DNA from: Yponomeuta sedellus
Taxonomy: Eukaryota; Arthropoda; Insecta; Lepidoptera; Yponomeutidae
Length of the DNA stretch: 64,000 nt
Assembly: GCA_934045075.1 (NCBI GenBank)
Contig: OW203734.1
Span: 15,312,016-15,376,015 of the forward strand
Direction of reading: 5' to 3'
The position numbers and the translations under genes are program-made. The notes under the pieces were generated by a model that was not told the origin of the DNA, ran no database searches, and saw only the letters and a program-made list of their open reading frames with translations. Shown here piece after piece: positions 8,869 through 20,365 of the stretch (position 1 is its first letter; the number at the start of each line of letters is the position of its first letter).

Positions 8869-9613
8869 CAGCTGTGAAAAGTTTTATGTAAAAAAAAGTA
8901 ATTAAATAGATGCTGCGGCAAATGCAGGTCGTAATATTATAAAGGCGAAAGTTTGTGACTGTGTATGTTTGTTACTTCTTCACGTCTAAACGGCTGGAGC
9001 GAATTCAATTAAATTTTGTATGGAGTCAACTAACACCCTGAATTAACATATAGGTTACGAATTTTTATTCAACTGTCTTCTCTTCCGTGTTGTTCGCCAT
9101 TTTAGAGCAAAATTTTCGATTTTATTTTGCTTCAAGTACCTTTTACTCTAAAGAGGGTTAATGCCAAATCCGAAAGCTACGCGTAACAACAAAACAAACT
9201 CCTTACGTACTAGTGGGAAGTTAAAATTGTTTTTAATAAATAAGTCGGTGGTAGCGGCGCAGTAAACCATTTGCTTTAATTTTACTCATTAGTTTTAATT
9301 TTCTTTTATGTTCCTTTATATCTGGCAATAAACAAAATTTTTCTGGCAATAAAGAAAAGTTTTATGTAAAAAAAAACTAATTAAAAAAGATGCTGCGGCA
9401 AATGCAGGTCGTAATATTATAAAGCCGAAAGTTTGTGACTGTGTATGTTTGTTACTTCTTCACGTCTAAACGGCTGGAGCGAATTCAATTAAATTTTGTA
9501 TGGAGTCATCTGACACCCTGAATTAACATACAGGTTACGTTTTACTGCGGGAAAATATCTTGTTCCCATGGGAAAATCGATAAAGCGCGGGTAAAACCGC
9601 GGGGCACAGCTAG
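8869..9613 (+). mobile_element. Helitron-like element end with internal duplication
   Basis: Two near-identical segments (8869-9057 and 9355-9539) read GATGCTGCGGCAAATGCAGG, GTTTGTGACTGTGTATGTTT and CGGCTGGAGCGAATTC. The second continues to a hairpin CGCGGGTAAAACCGCG (about 9586-9601) and then CTAG at 9610-9613, the CTRR-type terminus of Helitrons. Between the segments lie the 219-bp repeat (9058-9276) and an AT-rich filler. It is non-autonomous, and no 5' TC terminus could be fixed. Confidence 0.6.
9058..9276 (+). repeat. 219-bp dispersed repeat, copy 2
   Basis: Near-identical to 5750-5968. It starts at the exact point where the first Helitron-like segment stops matching the second. Confidence 0.8.
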
Positions 9614-9954
9614 TTGTAGTCTATGACTGCAGCTCGACTGGGCTCGGTCTCGGTCAAGGCCCGACTCTCTTAGCATCGAGCTCTGGGAGCCAATTCTTAC
9701 TTCATGACCTTCATGAGACTTAAATTCTACATAAAAAGTCGTGCGACAGCCAAAACTTGTATTCTGAACGCCATGCAACATTGCATTTGAATAAGAAATT
9801 AAATGTCTAATGACTCTATCGAGTTATCTTATTTTTATGCGACAAATGCCTAATCCTTCGAATATTTTGCGTCTGCACTTTCAGTTCGCATGGGTCCCTG
9901 ATCTGCGTTTCTTTTCAAAACTTTGTGGCTGTAATAAAGTGTTGAGTTTTGGGT

Positions 9955-10345
9955 ATAGATAGAGATAGAGAACACTTTCTTGTACATAAAAAAGGAAATT
10001 ACACAGATATTTCTTAACCTAAGAGTACAAACGGCGGCCTTATCACTAAAAGTGATCTCTATAGTTACCTACAAAGTGAAAACTTAATCGTGACGTCAGA
10101 GTAGACGGGCTGCCGTTGCACCTCTTACTAAACGGACTTTGTACGGACGGTGTGCCGTGAGCATCACTATTATACCCCACGAACGCGTGCAATTTTTCAG
10201 TGAAAGGGAATGTAGCTTACAGGTACAATTTAGATGCAGATTGATCAGAAGAACTAACAAGTTTATTAACCTTATTTAAGGCTTGCGTGGATCTGGAGTC
10301 CTCTTTATTAGATAGATAGAAAGAGAACACGTTATTGCTTAGTTT
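9955..10345 (-). mobile_element. LINE 3' tail fragments
   Basis: At 9955-10075, minus sense: GATAGAGATAGAGAACAC and GGCGGCCTTATCACTAAAAG. At 10305-10345 a second scrap of the same tail reads TAGATAGATAGAAAGAGAAC. Between them I recognise nothing. Confidence 0.5.
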
Positions 10346-10800
10346 AGTTTATTTATATGTTTTGTTTATTCCGACTCATAATTTATCTATATACATACTT
10401 ATTAATCCAGTGATTTGGAGCTATTCACCCTAAGATAGCGTAACGGTGTCTACCTTTTTAGACTATTTTTCATATCATAATGTTAAATAAAAAATTAAAT
10501 CTAAAATTAAAATGATAGTTTAAATGTAATTACGTCACCCACGTATTTTAAGTCAAAATCACTCTAGGATTTTGACTTTAAATAAGTCACATTCTTTTTG
10601 ATTTTTCTTTCATTTTTGGCGATACACCTTGTAAGGAAACATTAGGAACAATTATTGACAACCTTTTCGTACTTGTAAATTATCTTTTAATCTGTTTAAA
10701 CTGTATTTCATAGAAGTTTCTACGGCAGTCAAATCAACTACAATTTGGGAGGGTGTATGATTAATAATACAGTAATAATTTTTTTTTTTAGTAATAATAT
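10346..10800. other. No recognised feature
   Basis: AT-rich sequence with a short poly-T run near 10780. A loose inverted phrase, GTCAAAATCACTCTAGGATTTTGAC at about 10550-10575, pairs GTCAAAATC with GATTTTGAC. No gene is visible. Confidence 0.3.
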
Positions 10801-10814
10801 ACTAATAATTTATT

Positions 10815-11010
10815 ACATTGGGGTGATCGTGGGTTCCAATCCGGCATGTACATGGCAATGACTTTGTTTTCTAAGTTACCTACATGTGTGAAGTTATAGT
10901 ATCAATACCTACCACTCGCTGACTGTGAATAAAACCATCGTGAGGAAACCTAAGAGTCGGGTTCAAATCCGGCATGTACCAATCAATGATTTTGTTTTCC
11001 AAGCTACGTA
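10815..11010 (+). mobile_element. SINE-B fragments, two T-arms
   Basis: GATCGTGGGTTCCAATCC and GACTTTGTTTTCTAAGTTAC, then CACTCGCTGACTGTGAAT and ATCGTGAGGAAACCTAAGAG. A second copy of the T-arm and GTTTTCCAAGCTACGTATA restarts near 10960. Two broken copies are fused. Confidence 0.65.
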
Positions 11011-11399
11011 TACAATAAGCGGATAGAATATTCTTTGTTAGCGCTCAAACGAAGTTACACGCCCTTATTGGAATAAATAGCAGCGTTGCAAAGTTCTAAT
11101 ATTTAGGGTGCAAAGAGTAACTAAACCTCACAATTTGAACTTCACAAATGAAGATAAGTCCCATTACTAAGTGCCCTAACTTTTCTCGTGGAGCGGAGCC
11201 AGTGCAAGTCGGAGATTGAGGCGTCTGGTCAACGAGCGAGCAACTTTGACACGAAGTAATGATCTAACACTAGCGACTTCAACTTCCATCAGCTCGTTTA
11301 CAAGTTACTCGTTTATTCTTCGCGTACGATACTTGATGTACAGGGCCTGAAGTGAAAGAATAAGCCCATTTTAGTTTAGTTACACCTAAGATTTCCCTC

Positions 11400-11612
11400 A
11401 GCCTGATGGTTAGGGCGTTGTATGTAACAAGCGCTGAGGCATGCAAACACTACAGACTAGGGTTTCCTCACCATGTTTTACTTCACGATGAACGAGTGGT
11501 ATTGCTACTACAACTTCAGAAATGCATAATATATTACTTAGAAAACAAAGCCATTGGTACATGCCGGGATTCGAACTCACGACCTCACTATTCAGAAGCC
11601 GATGTTCTACCA
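11400..11612 (-). mobile_element. SINE-B copy
   Basis: Minus-strand copy. The head is at about 11560-11612 (GCCGGGATTCGAACTCACGA, ending GTTCTACCACTCC). The body runs back through AAACAAAGCCATTGGTACAT and GTGGTATTGCTACTACAACT to GGTTTCCTCACCATGTTTTA. Confidence 0.75.
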
Positions 11613-11659
11613 CTCCTTACTAATAGAATAACCTCAGTTGTTGGCTCGCACAACTTTTT

Positions 11660-12070
11660 TTTACATTTACATACAAGCACATTTACATACATTGCTTCTG
11701 GCCCCACACTAGGATACCCTGCCTGCGTCGTGGGAACCAGAATCAACGACATCAGAAACATGTAAACATCCAAGACCTGGTTTTTTTTTTCCCAGCCGGG
11801 ATTCGAACCCGTGGCCTTTTGCATGGTACGCAGACGTGCTACCGCTATGCCACAGAGGTCGTCAACTGAGGGTTTGATAGATAATAATATTTTGAACATT
11901 TTAAATATATTTATTAAAATATATTTATTAATTAGCACCATTGTTTGTTCCGAGCCGTCACATAACATAACGCAATATTTACATACAGGCACATACATTG
12001 CTTCTGGCCCCACACCCTTCGTCGTGGGAACCAGAATCAATGACATCACGGGTCACAGTGGCTACAATGA
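11660..12070 (-). mobile_element. SINE-C copy plus a second SINE-C fragment
   Basis: The first copy (about 11690-11865) has ATTGCTTCTGGCCCCACACT, a poly-T stretch, CAGCCGGGATTCGAACCCGT and CCACAGAGGTCGTC. A second tail (about 11970-12060) repeats ACATTGCTTCTGGCCCCACA and GTCGTGGGAACCAGAATCAA without a head. Both lie on the minus strand. Confidence 0.75.
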
Positions 12071-13245
12071 TAGCCGGCCTCCGATAGGACATGGGAAATA
12101 TATTTATCACCAACACAAGAAATATATTTATCTTAACTTAAAGTCAAAACTAAAAAAAATATGCTACTCACTATAAAAACAAAATGTTTACTTAATGACC
12201 GTCAAAGTTGTTAGTTTTACAATTAATAGATTATTTGCAGAAGAAACTTACCAAAGAACTCCATCTCCTAGGTATTCTTTTGAAAGCAGGTTTTAACTTA
12301 ATTAACAGAGTTTTAAACATAAAGTTACATTACACTAGCCATAATCGTCCCCATTAATATTATTTTAATACCTCTTTGTGTTCAAAATATCCTTAGTGTT
12401 ATAATAGCTTTTAAAAATTGGCCTTTTAAAAAATTTGTTAAGCAGAAAGTATGCTTAACACATTTTTTAAGCCGCGTCGGTGGTAAGTCTAATATATCTT
12501 GAGGAATCTTATTGCAGAACCGTATACAATGCCCCATAAAGGATTAACCTTTGCAAGTCTAAATCATGGAAATGATAATTTATGTTTATTCCTAGTATGT
12601 AGTATAAGCATTAGTATATAATATAATGGTGGCTCCCGATATTAGCGAAATTGCTGATAGATTTCCTCACACACATAATATTTTCGTAAATGTATTGACC
12701 TTAGTATCCTTTGACAGATTATTTACCAATAATATATCATCCTGTAGCATATCCTAGACAGAACACGTAGCCAGTTCTGAAGTCTCTCAAAATAGGAGCG
12801 AGTTGGAAGTTGTAAGTCGGAACTCGTAAGACAGATGTCGCTCATAAGGTTTCATTATTGTTTGTAACAAAGCCGGACTCGACGAAAGAATATGTGAGCA
12901 AGAACAGCCGACCAGAACGCACATGGGATAAAAGAGTATTGTAATAGACTCGAGGCTGCCACAATAGGATGCTGTAGTTTGCCGAAGTTGGTCGAAACAT
13001 TATCTCGGCGATAGTAAAGTTAGACTTCGCGCTTCGGAAATCAATACAGCCTAGAAATCTAGCGAGACACTAAATGTACGCAAAAATATCTTTTGTTTCG
13101 AACTTTTATAGTTACTCCAACTGATCCCTAGCCCAGTACTTAAGTTTTGAAGTAGATATCCTTGATCCTTAACGGCAGAAGCGTCGAACGGCACCGTAAC
13201 AAAAGTGATTGCTTGTTGCAGTGATTAAAAGTGTTGCTGAATGTA
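12071..13245. other. No recognised gene or element
   Basis: AT-rich at first, then more balanced from 12780. I found no long frame, tRNA-like core or inverted ends. Confidence 0.3.
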
Positions 13246-13258
13246 TGTACCTTTTTTC

Positions 13259-13632
13259 GTTTGTAGGAATCGCTCGTTGCCTCGGCTGCCTGGGTGCTTT
13301 TAAACGATCACGAAGGTTAGGCAACATAGGGTACGTTCAGTGCATCGATGGGTGACCGTCAATGATTAACGCTAGTGACATTTTTCCGAGGTGTTCCATG
13401 CTACGCGAGGCACGTTAAGCAGTTGGTGTCGGGTGGCATCGACAGATGGCAGTCGATAAGCTAGGTCAGAAATCTTAGGGCGGCTTGAAAACTTCTGACA
13501 GTAAGACCTGCCACTAGTCTTGCAAGCCTCCACCAATCCGGACTTGGCCTTCGTGGTGGAGTATGGCCTATACCTTCAATAGGGAAGAGACCCATGCTCC
13601 TCGTTAGTTACATGATGGGTTGATAATGATAA
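13259..13632 (+). mobile_element. 5S-rRNA-derived SINE, full-length type
   Basis: Segment 13303-13358 matches the internal promoter part of insect 5S rRNA in order: GATCACGAAGGTTAGGCAAC, GGTACGTTCAGTGCATCGAT, GGGTGACCG. Beyond it comes a unique body (CGAGGCACGTTAAGCAG, TGGCAGTCGATAAG, GACAGTAAGACCTGCC, CCACCAATCCGGACTTGG). The 3' end is ATGATGGGTTGATAATGATA. The unit is bracketed by TGTACCTTTTTTC (13246-13258) and TGTACCATTTTTC (13633-13645), one mismatch in 13. Other copies are at 33017-33380, 61731-62081 and about 21280-21665. Confidence 0.82.
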
Positions 13633-13914
13633 TGTACCATTTTTCCAAAATTCACGTGTGCAGCTTAAAATTGTTCAGAAAGTTAGATGTCTTCTCTCGA
13701 ACACATTTTTCAGCATCTACGAAGGTTCAAGTAGTTCCTGCTAAAGGCTCATCTCAAATTATCACTACGTATTTTAAAGACTCGTGACTTAGACACTAGT
13801 CTTACGTAAAATGGGGCATTGGACAAACTTTTGAACTGCCTTATTTTATGGGCTTTTTGCTACGTTGAAGACACCCAATCATACATAATCTCGTTGCAAG
13901 GTCTTAGTGTATAA

Positions 13915-14112
13915 ATTCGCCTCTGCATCTACTAACGAGATGATTTATACAGCGTCCAATTGCATCTTTACTTCACACTAGATGGGTGAAGGGACCACTC
14001 GATGCTACAGTCCGAGTGGTCCCCCCGAGACATAGTTTTAGATGGTGTAGGCTTGCCTAGCACCTGTATAGGTGTCATCCTGACAGCTTGGTCGGCCTAG
14101 CCCACAGGAAAG
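13915..14112 (-). mobile_element. SINE-E tail portion
   Basis: Minus-strand 3' half: CGAGATGATTTATACAGCGT, CACTAGATGGGTGAAGGGAC, GGTGTAGGCTTGCCTAGCAC, CCTGACAGCTTGGTCGG and CCCACAGGAAAGAT. A full copy is at 21965-22360. Confidence 0.75.
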
Positions 14113-14624
14113 ATTAGAGTAAAAGATTATTCAAAAAACCCGGTTATCGATGGTCAACATTTACCAAGTAAGGCGCGGGCTTAAAAAAAACCAATACAGC
14201 AGCAGCTCATTGTTAAATACGTTGATATGCTGAAAGTTTCTCCATAAAAGGGATAAGGGTCGTGCTCAATCCTCCGGCGACTCAATCGCTGACCTGCCAA
14301 ATGTTATCCCGGCATCTCTCTGTTTGTTGAATTAGTTAGGAGGGCAACAAACGGTCGGTAAGAACCGGGGAACGATCGCCTCTCTACGAAAGCGATAGTG
14401 CTCGGCTAGTTACGATAATAAATAGGGGCTTAACGCCGGCAAATGGGCAATTGGGGCATTCTTGACTACAACACCGGCATTCAGAGGGCCTTTTAGAATT
14501 CAAATGCTGCTGCTACGGCGGCACCAATTGGAAGGTGGAAATTTTTAATACACAGGATAGGAATTTGGAAAGTTTTATAAGAGCGAATGTTAATAATATG
14601 TTCATGACTTCAACATGACTTGTT

Positions 14625-14720
14625 TTGGCCTGGTCCTAAACTAGGATACCTTTGCTCTGATTACCAGGCAAAAAGATCAAAAATATGGAAATACACATAT
14701 ACAGCGGTCATCTGTCTTAG
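14625..14720 (-). mobile_element. SINE-D fragment
   Basis: GGTCCTAAACTAGGATACC, CTGATTACCAGGCAAAAAG and GGAAATACACATATACAGCG, matching the 3' body of SINE-D in minus sense. The head is missing. Confidence 0.6.
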
Positions 14721-14896
14721 AAAAGGCCTAGAGGAGCCTGTCTTCTTCTTAGCGTGTTGATGGTAAAACAAATTTAATTATAGTTCACTAAACAGTTGCG
14801 GCCCAAAACTTTGCGATGCTAGCTGCTTTATCACTTGCAGTCATAAAGCAGCCAGCATCGCTGTTGCTGACGGGGTCCACAAACCCCCATGGACAG

Positions 14897-15150
14897 GTTA
14901 TACAGGAGTCTCTAAATGTTCGCCTTAGCAAGCGGGACCAAATAAACTTACCTACAAGAAAAGAGAGTTCTCGCCTCATCTCTGGTTATGTTATCCAGGA
15001 GTATGTGAATGTGCGCCTTAGCAAGCGGGACCAAATAAACTTACCTACAAGAAAGGAGAGTTCTTGCCTCACATCTGGTAATGTTATCCAGGAGTCTGTG
15101 AATGCTCGCCTTAGCAAGCGGGACCAAATAAACTTACCTACAAGAATTTG
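14897..15150 (+). repeat. 93-bp in-frame tandem repeat (about 2.7 units)
   Basis: Units start at 14897, 14990 and 15083, exactly 93 bp apart. Each holds GCCTTAGCAAGCGGGACCAA and ATAAACTTACCTACAAGAA. Because 93 is a multiple of three, the plus frame stays open from 14816 and reads 31-residue units with VIQES, VRLSKRDQINLPTR. No protein family is recognised, and the frame may be open only by periodicity. Confidence 0.85.
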
Positions 15151-16090
15151 AGAGTTCTCGCTTGACGCAATTGAAAGTTCACCACTTTCAGTCTAAGTGT
15201 CGTCTGACTTTTTTGTACTCGGGTTTTTGTTTTTTTTTGGTTATAACTTTTGTTCAATTGCAGCATCTCGAGTTTGCATTGCACGCACGCCAAAACGCCA
15301 CACGCGTTTGTGGCATTGTAGTAAAAACATAGTGTTATGCGCTTTGTCCATTCTATTACATATAGTCTAAAGCAGATCAAGTTTCACGTCGTAACGATAC
15401 CGGTGACTTGGCAACAAGAATTTTAACGTTAAAATTAAAAGACACATCAGTGTCGACTGAACTCTATCCACGAGTAGAATCAAGTCGTTGTTTCATGATA
15501 GGCCCTCAGATAAAAGTCGTGTTTGCTTGCAACGAGGCTCCTGGGCTTTATGGATGCGAATAGATTGCCCCCTGGCCAAATCAGTCGCCTTAACTCGCCT
15601 GAGCCTACTTTGAATTGTTTGTTACGCGTTGTTGCTGTTTCCTTTAGAGCTGCGTTACACAGCGTTATTTCTTAAGTATGCAGTACCACTGGCGCCACCA
15701 ATAGAAAAAATCACGTCGATTTTACGAATCGTTTTTGGAAAAGTGTCATTACCTACAATCTCTCAATCGTGTCAATAGTGATTTTTAGGACCGTGAAGGC
15801 CGAGAATCTAAGGCAAAAAATCTAGAACTAGATAGCGTTAACGATAGATATGGTGCTCGCACGGAGATAGCACGGAGTTCCTTAAATGTACAATTCCTGA
15901 AACATGTTCACTGTTAATGTTTGTTACTTACAACAACTTTTGTTCTGCGACATTTGAGTATTTTTTTCAATAACCGTTTATAAATGAAAAAAGCTATAAT
16001 TGGTTTTCTGCTTTAGATTAGCGCTGTTGGATAAACAACATTATTTGGTAACGTTCTCCCCTCCCCAGCCCATTCCTAGAGACAAGTACT
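15151..16090. other. No recognised feature
   Basis: No convincing coding frame or repeat end. The small minus frame at 15138-15380 has no motif. Confidence 0.3.
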
Positions 16091-16094
16091 TATC

Positions 16095-16375
16095 GTCGGC
16101 CTCGGTGGCGCAGCGGTTTAGCACGCTGACTGAAAACGGAAGGTCTTGGGTTCGATCCCCGGCCGGGTCAAACTAGGAAACGAACTAACGAATTTTTCTT
16201 GTGTGTCTCGGGTCTTGGATGTTATCTATGTATTTATTGTATTAAATCTATCGTCGAGTTAGCACCTCTAACACAAGTCATTTAGTTGTACGTTGTACTT
16301 AGTATAGGGCTAACGAGATCTGTGTAATATGTCCATGAATATTTACTATTTATTTATTATTATTACTTATTCTGA
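16095..16375 (+). mobile_element. SINE-F copy
   Basis: tRNA-like head CGGCCTCGGTGGCGCAGCGG, GGTTCGATCCCCGGCCGGGT, then GTCTCGGGTCTTGGATGTTA, GTATTAAATCTATCGTCGAG, GTTAGCACCTCTAACACAAG and TAGGGCTAACGAGATCTG. Other copies are at 20137-20365 and, interrupted, 42700-43190. Confidence 0.82.
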
Positions 16376-18119
16376 GAATATTTCCTTCTACTATATTAAA
16401 AGAAGAGACGATTGTGCCTGCTTTATGGGAAAATATTTAATGACGTTACGTAAGGCAAGGTTACATATCGGGAAAAGCGCAAGTAGGTAAGTACACAATA
16501 TCCCGAGAGTGACGCGAGAGAGGGAAGCGAGGGTCATTCGTGCCAACTTCCATTATGAAATAGCGAATATTATCTCGGGCGAAACTTGGCAGTGTCAACA
16601 AAACAAAATATCATTGTGGCTGTAAAATAAATGAAATATGATAGGTTTACGTGCGCTTTACGTAAGATTGTTGCGAAAACACATGTGTAAGTACTTATGA
16701 GCATAGAAAGAGGCATTAGGAATATGGATTGTTATTTATCCGAAATAAAGAAATACAATACAATTACACAATCCAAAAATTCGCGGAAAGCTTCATTATA
16801 AAAAGTGGCACACTAAACAACATAAAACTAAGCTAAATAAATCAAAAATACAGCTCTGGGACACACCCGACCCAAAAGTACCCATGACGCTGGCAGCATT
16901 AACCCGTTGCACCGCCAGTGAGGTCCTTTGCATCAGTTATGATCCGGAATGAACGTCATACCCATGACTGCTCAGGCGAAGACCGATTTCTTTAACAAAA
17001 ACTTTTGCCTCATCCCCCTATAGCCCCATCGTTCCACGGCCAATAGCACGTACAAATAATGAGGCACAAGCTGGCTATACTTCCGAATTATAAGTTTAGT
17101 ACATAAGTTTTATTCATCGAATAGAAAAGACTGATTCCTTGACATTCTATTTGAGGTTATATTCAATTATATAAAATTAACCTTATTTTACTTTATCTTT
17201 CTACTATTTTACTTGTGGCGAGCACATGTCAATCTCCAACGTTCCTGCATCGCGCAATCAGCGTTTCACAAGTCATACCATAAATATAACGTCCGACCAA
17301 TAGTCGGATCAGCCGTCCCCAGGCATACGATCTGCTTGGCGGGAAATTTTCCTTTATAGTGGAAGGGCACGATCACCTACTCTCTTCCCTATATAGTTAT
17401 TAGTCTATGCTTTCTTTTTCGAACATCCAATCCAATACCGTATGGAATTGTCATTGCAAGTAGTAAAACAATGCAAAATTTAAATGAATAAAAATGAAAT
17501 AAAAAGCAAAATGATTCCCGAGCTCTTATTTCTAAACCAAACAATGGAAATGATAAAAGTAATCAATATTACCATAGGACCAAAGGGATGAAATTATGCA
17601 AATTAATACCCAGAGAATCAATAGAGGCTCGGTTAAATTGTGACAGAGGAAGCAGTGTTTCGTGAATAAAAATTAATATACGTCAGTACAGTCGAAAGCA
17701 GTTCAACCTTTACATTATTATTGTAATATCACCATTAAACTAACTGATTAAAATGAGTGTGAGTATGTAAAGCCGGATGTGCTGTAGGTACAGTCTACAC
17801 CGTGAGTTTTTCGTCATCACACAATTGTAAATGTTGCGATCGTTGGAGAAATTAAATTCGGCTTAATTTTTTATTAAAAAGCCGCTTTACATTAGTAAGA
17901 AACAGACTTTAAAATATAAAGTGTAAAATACTATATAATAAAATAAAAATATTTTATTTCAGATAAATCAAAATCGGTCAAATCAAAATATAAGAACGGT
18001 CTTATTCTTCCTTATTGATTCCTCTAAAACACTTCTCAATGGCAGTTAAACAATCTCTGTTTTAATGTTAATAATCACGGATGTAAACATCAGTGTTAAT
18101 AATGTCACGCTTATTGTCC
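16376..18119. other. No recognised gene or element
   Basis: Mostly AT-rich. I see no frame above 60 codons, no tRNA-like core and no inverted termini. Confidence 0.3.
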
Positions 18120-18600
18120 GGCTGGAAAAAAAAAGCCCAGGTCTTGGATGTTTACATGTTTGTGATGTCGTTGTTTCTGGTTCCCACGACACAGGGTATC
18201 CTAGAGTGGGGCCAGAAGCAATGTATGTGCTTGTATGTAAATGTTATGTTATGTTATTATCAATGTAGTAACGTTGTATTATTTGATTTTATATTCCCCA
18301 GTGAGGGCATGTACCAATGACTTTGTTTAATTTCAAAGATACGTACATTTGCGAATTTGTAGTCGCAATACCACACACGCTAACTGTGAAGGAAAATATC
18401 GTGAGGAAACCCGAGGCTTGGTTGGTTCCGCACGTCTTTCCTGTGGGCTAGGCCGACTAAGCTGTCAGGATGGTATAGGCGCTGGGCAAGCCTACACCAT
18501 CTATAAAACTATGTCCCAGGCACTACAGCATCAGAGTGATCCCTTCATCCATCTAGTGTGAGTGAAGATGCCACTAGACGCTGTATAAATCATCTCATTA
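18120..18600 (+). mobile_element. SINE-C tail fragment followed by a SINE-E copy
   Basis: About 18128-18250: CCAGGTCTTGGATGTTTACA, TTCCCACGACACAGGGTATC and GGGGCCAGAAGCAATGTATG, the plus-sense body of SINE-C. From 18300: GGCATGTACCAATGACTTTG, CTAACTGTGAAGGAAAATAT, GCTGTCAGGATGGTATAGGC, CTAGTGTGAGTGAAGATGCC and CTGTATAAATCATCTCATTA. That is SINE-E without its tRNA head. Confidence 0.75.
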
Positions 18601-18865
18601 CGTAAATTCAAAAGGCTAATATTATTATTATAATTTGATTTTATTAAGGTAAGTAGGTACTAAAAAACGATCAAGGGTCGTGAAACCGCATGGATATTTT
18701 TTATTGGCACGCTTTTTATTGGCACACATTTTTTATTAAGTTTTATTAAAACTTAATGAGGAAACTTGCCTCAAAATAAGGTTAGTAGCGAAAAATGTTT
18801 CATATATTGTATGTCACCATTAGGTTGGATTAAAGCCCTTTATTGCACACCAAAAAGTATGAAAA

Positions 18866-18925
18866 GTGTGTGGTGTGTGTGTGTGTATATGCGTGTGTGT
18901 GGGTGTGTGTAAGTGTGGGTGAGCT
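18866..18925 (+). repeat. GT-rich microsatellite
   Basis: Interrupted GT repeat, preceded by TTTATTGCACACC, the reversed polyadenylation signal of a minus-strand LINE tail. Confidence 0.8.
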
Positions 18926-19134
18926 TTTGTGAGCGTGTTAATAAGTGAGAAAATAATAGTACAGAATAGAATACAACATGACACAGCGCTCAAAAATCAA
19001 AATTGAGAATGTAGGGGTCACCTCCCCAGGTTAAAATGGCATTAGACAGGTCGTGTTTACCGTATGAGCTCCATTAGGTGCCTAAAATTGCGACCGACTG
19101 GGTCCCGAATATGGTCAACAACATTGCGGTCAAC

Positions 19135-19391
19135 CAAATCGTTGATTTAAAAACCTATTTAGAGGCTAAAAATTTCACCCATGCCGGGATTCGAACCCGC
19201 AACCTCTGGCTATCCGTACCAGCGCTCTACCAATTGAGCTCAATTGGTAGAGCGCTGGTACGGATAGCCAGAGGTTGCGGGTTCGAATCCCGGCATGGGT
19301 GAAATTTTTAGCCTCTAAATAGGTTTTTAAATTTGTTCCTTAGCACGGGTTAGTGCATTAAAAATAAAAATAGTGTAATCAAATCGTTGAT
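19135..19391 (+). repeat. 12-bp target duplication bracketing a palindromic SINE-A
   Basis: CAAATCGTTGAT occurs at 19135-19146 and at 19380-19391, immediately outside the palindromic SINE-A unit. Confidence 0.9.
19147..19379 (+). mobile_element. SINE-A palindromic insertion (perfect 188-bp palindrome)
   Basis: Two SINE-A copies are fused head to head. Positions 19145-19332 form a perfect palindrome of two 94-nt arms with no spacer, centred on GAGCTC (19236-19241). Each arm carries the tRNA-like part from the D-arm (TTGGTAGAGCGCTGG) through the T-arm (GGGTTCGAATCCCGG) and the tail GCCTCTAAATAGGTTTTTAA. The left copy ends at that internal site. The right copy continues to the full tail (CACGGGTTAGTGCATTAAAA..TAGTGTAAT). 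One target duplication encloses the pair, so it entered as a unit. Confidence 0.93.
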
Positions 19392-20136
19392 GACGGAACG
19401 AATTTATTGCATTTTTTCGGGATAGTGCGAAGTGAAAGCAGTTGCAGAGGCAGTGGGAAACGAAATAGGCTAAGAACAAATATTTTATAAGGCCTGAACA
19501 GCAATTTGAGACGTCACATTTGCGCCTGATTTGTATTAGCGTTTGTATTAGTCTAGAATAATGTTTCTTCGCGTGATACTCGTATTACTAAATTATTAGT
19601 TGCAGGTAAAAATTTTACTCGGTGTTAAAATTTTGAAATGTTGCAACTTTCCAATAAGATAAAGTTCGATATCCCACCGCTCCATGTCGCTTTTACTTGC
19701 TAGCTAAGACAAGATGGCGCATTTCATCGTCCACTATCGACCTGTGGCTGTATCGACGCCAGAGGGGCTAAAGAGACTAGTTCATCTGCTTGCCAATCTG
19801 TCATAAATGGCATATTATGAGTGAAATTATAATTTAGTACGAAAATTATTTTTCCAAGCCCATTATGGAACCATTTATAAAGATTTAAGAAGAGATAGTA
19901 GCTGCCAACGTCAAGGTAGAGAGCGTAGCGGCGATTCTTTGGAGAATTTTGGAAAGTCAAAAGTGGGAATAAAGAAAAGGATTTGTGGACAACATTCACA
20001 AAGTGGACTTTTAGAAATCGAGTTGCGGATGGTCACAAAATAATAGTGAACTAGTTCATTACATTATTTCAACAACAGTAACAACGTGCGTTTCATATGA
20101 ATATTACAATCCTGATAACATCGGCGAAAATTTTTG

Positions 20137-20365
20137 ACGGCCTCAGTGGAGCAGCGGTTTGGCACGCTGACTGTAAAACAGAGGGTCTCGGGTTTGACCC
20201 CCGGCCGGGTTAAACTAGGAAACAAACTTTCCTAGTTTGTCTCAGGTCTTGGACGTTATGTATGTATTTATAGTATTAAATCCACCGTCGAGTTAGCACC
20301 TGTAACACAAGTCATTTAGTTGTAGGTACTTAGTATGGGGCTAACATTTATTATTATTACTTGCT
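20137..20365 (+). mobile_element. SINE-F copy
   Basis: GACGGCCTCAGTGGAGCAGC, GACCCCCGGCCGGGTTAAAC, CTCAGGTCTTGGACGTTATG, CGTCGAGTTAGCACCTGTAA and CTTAGTATGGGGCTAAC. A decayed but full-length copy in the same order as 16095-16375. Confidence 0.8.

Noticed and set aside
19145..19332. CRISPR array or bacterial-type palindromic repeats
   Set aside because: The repeats are tRNA-like retroposons with target duplications in an insect-type genome. There are no regularly spaced short repeats and no cas genes.
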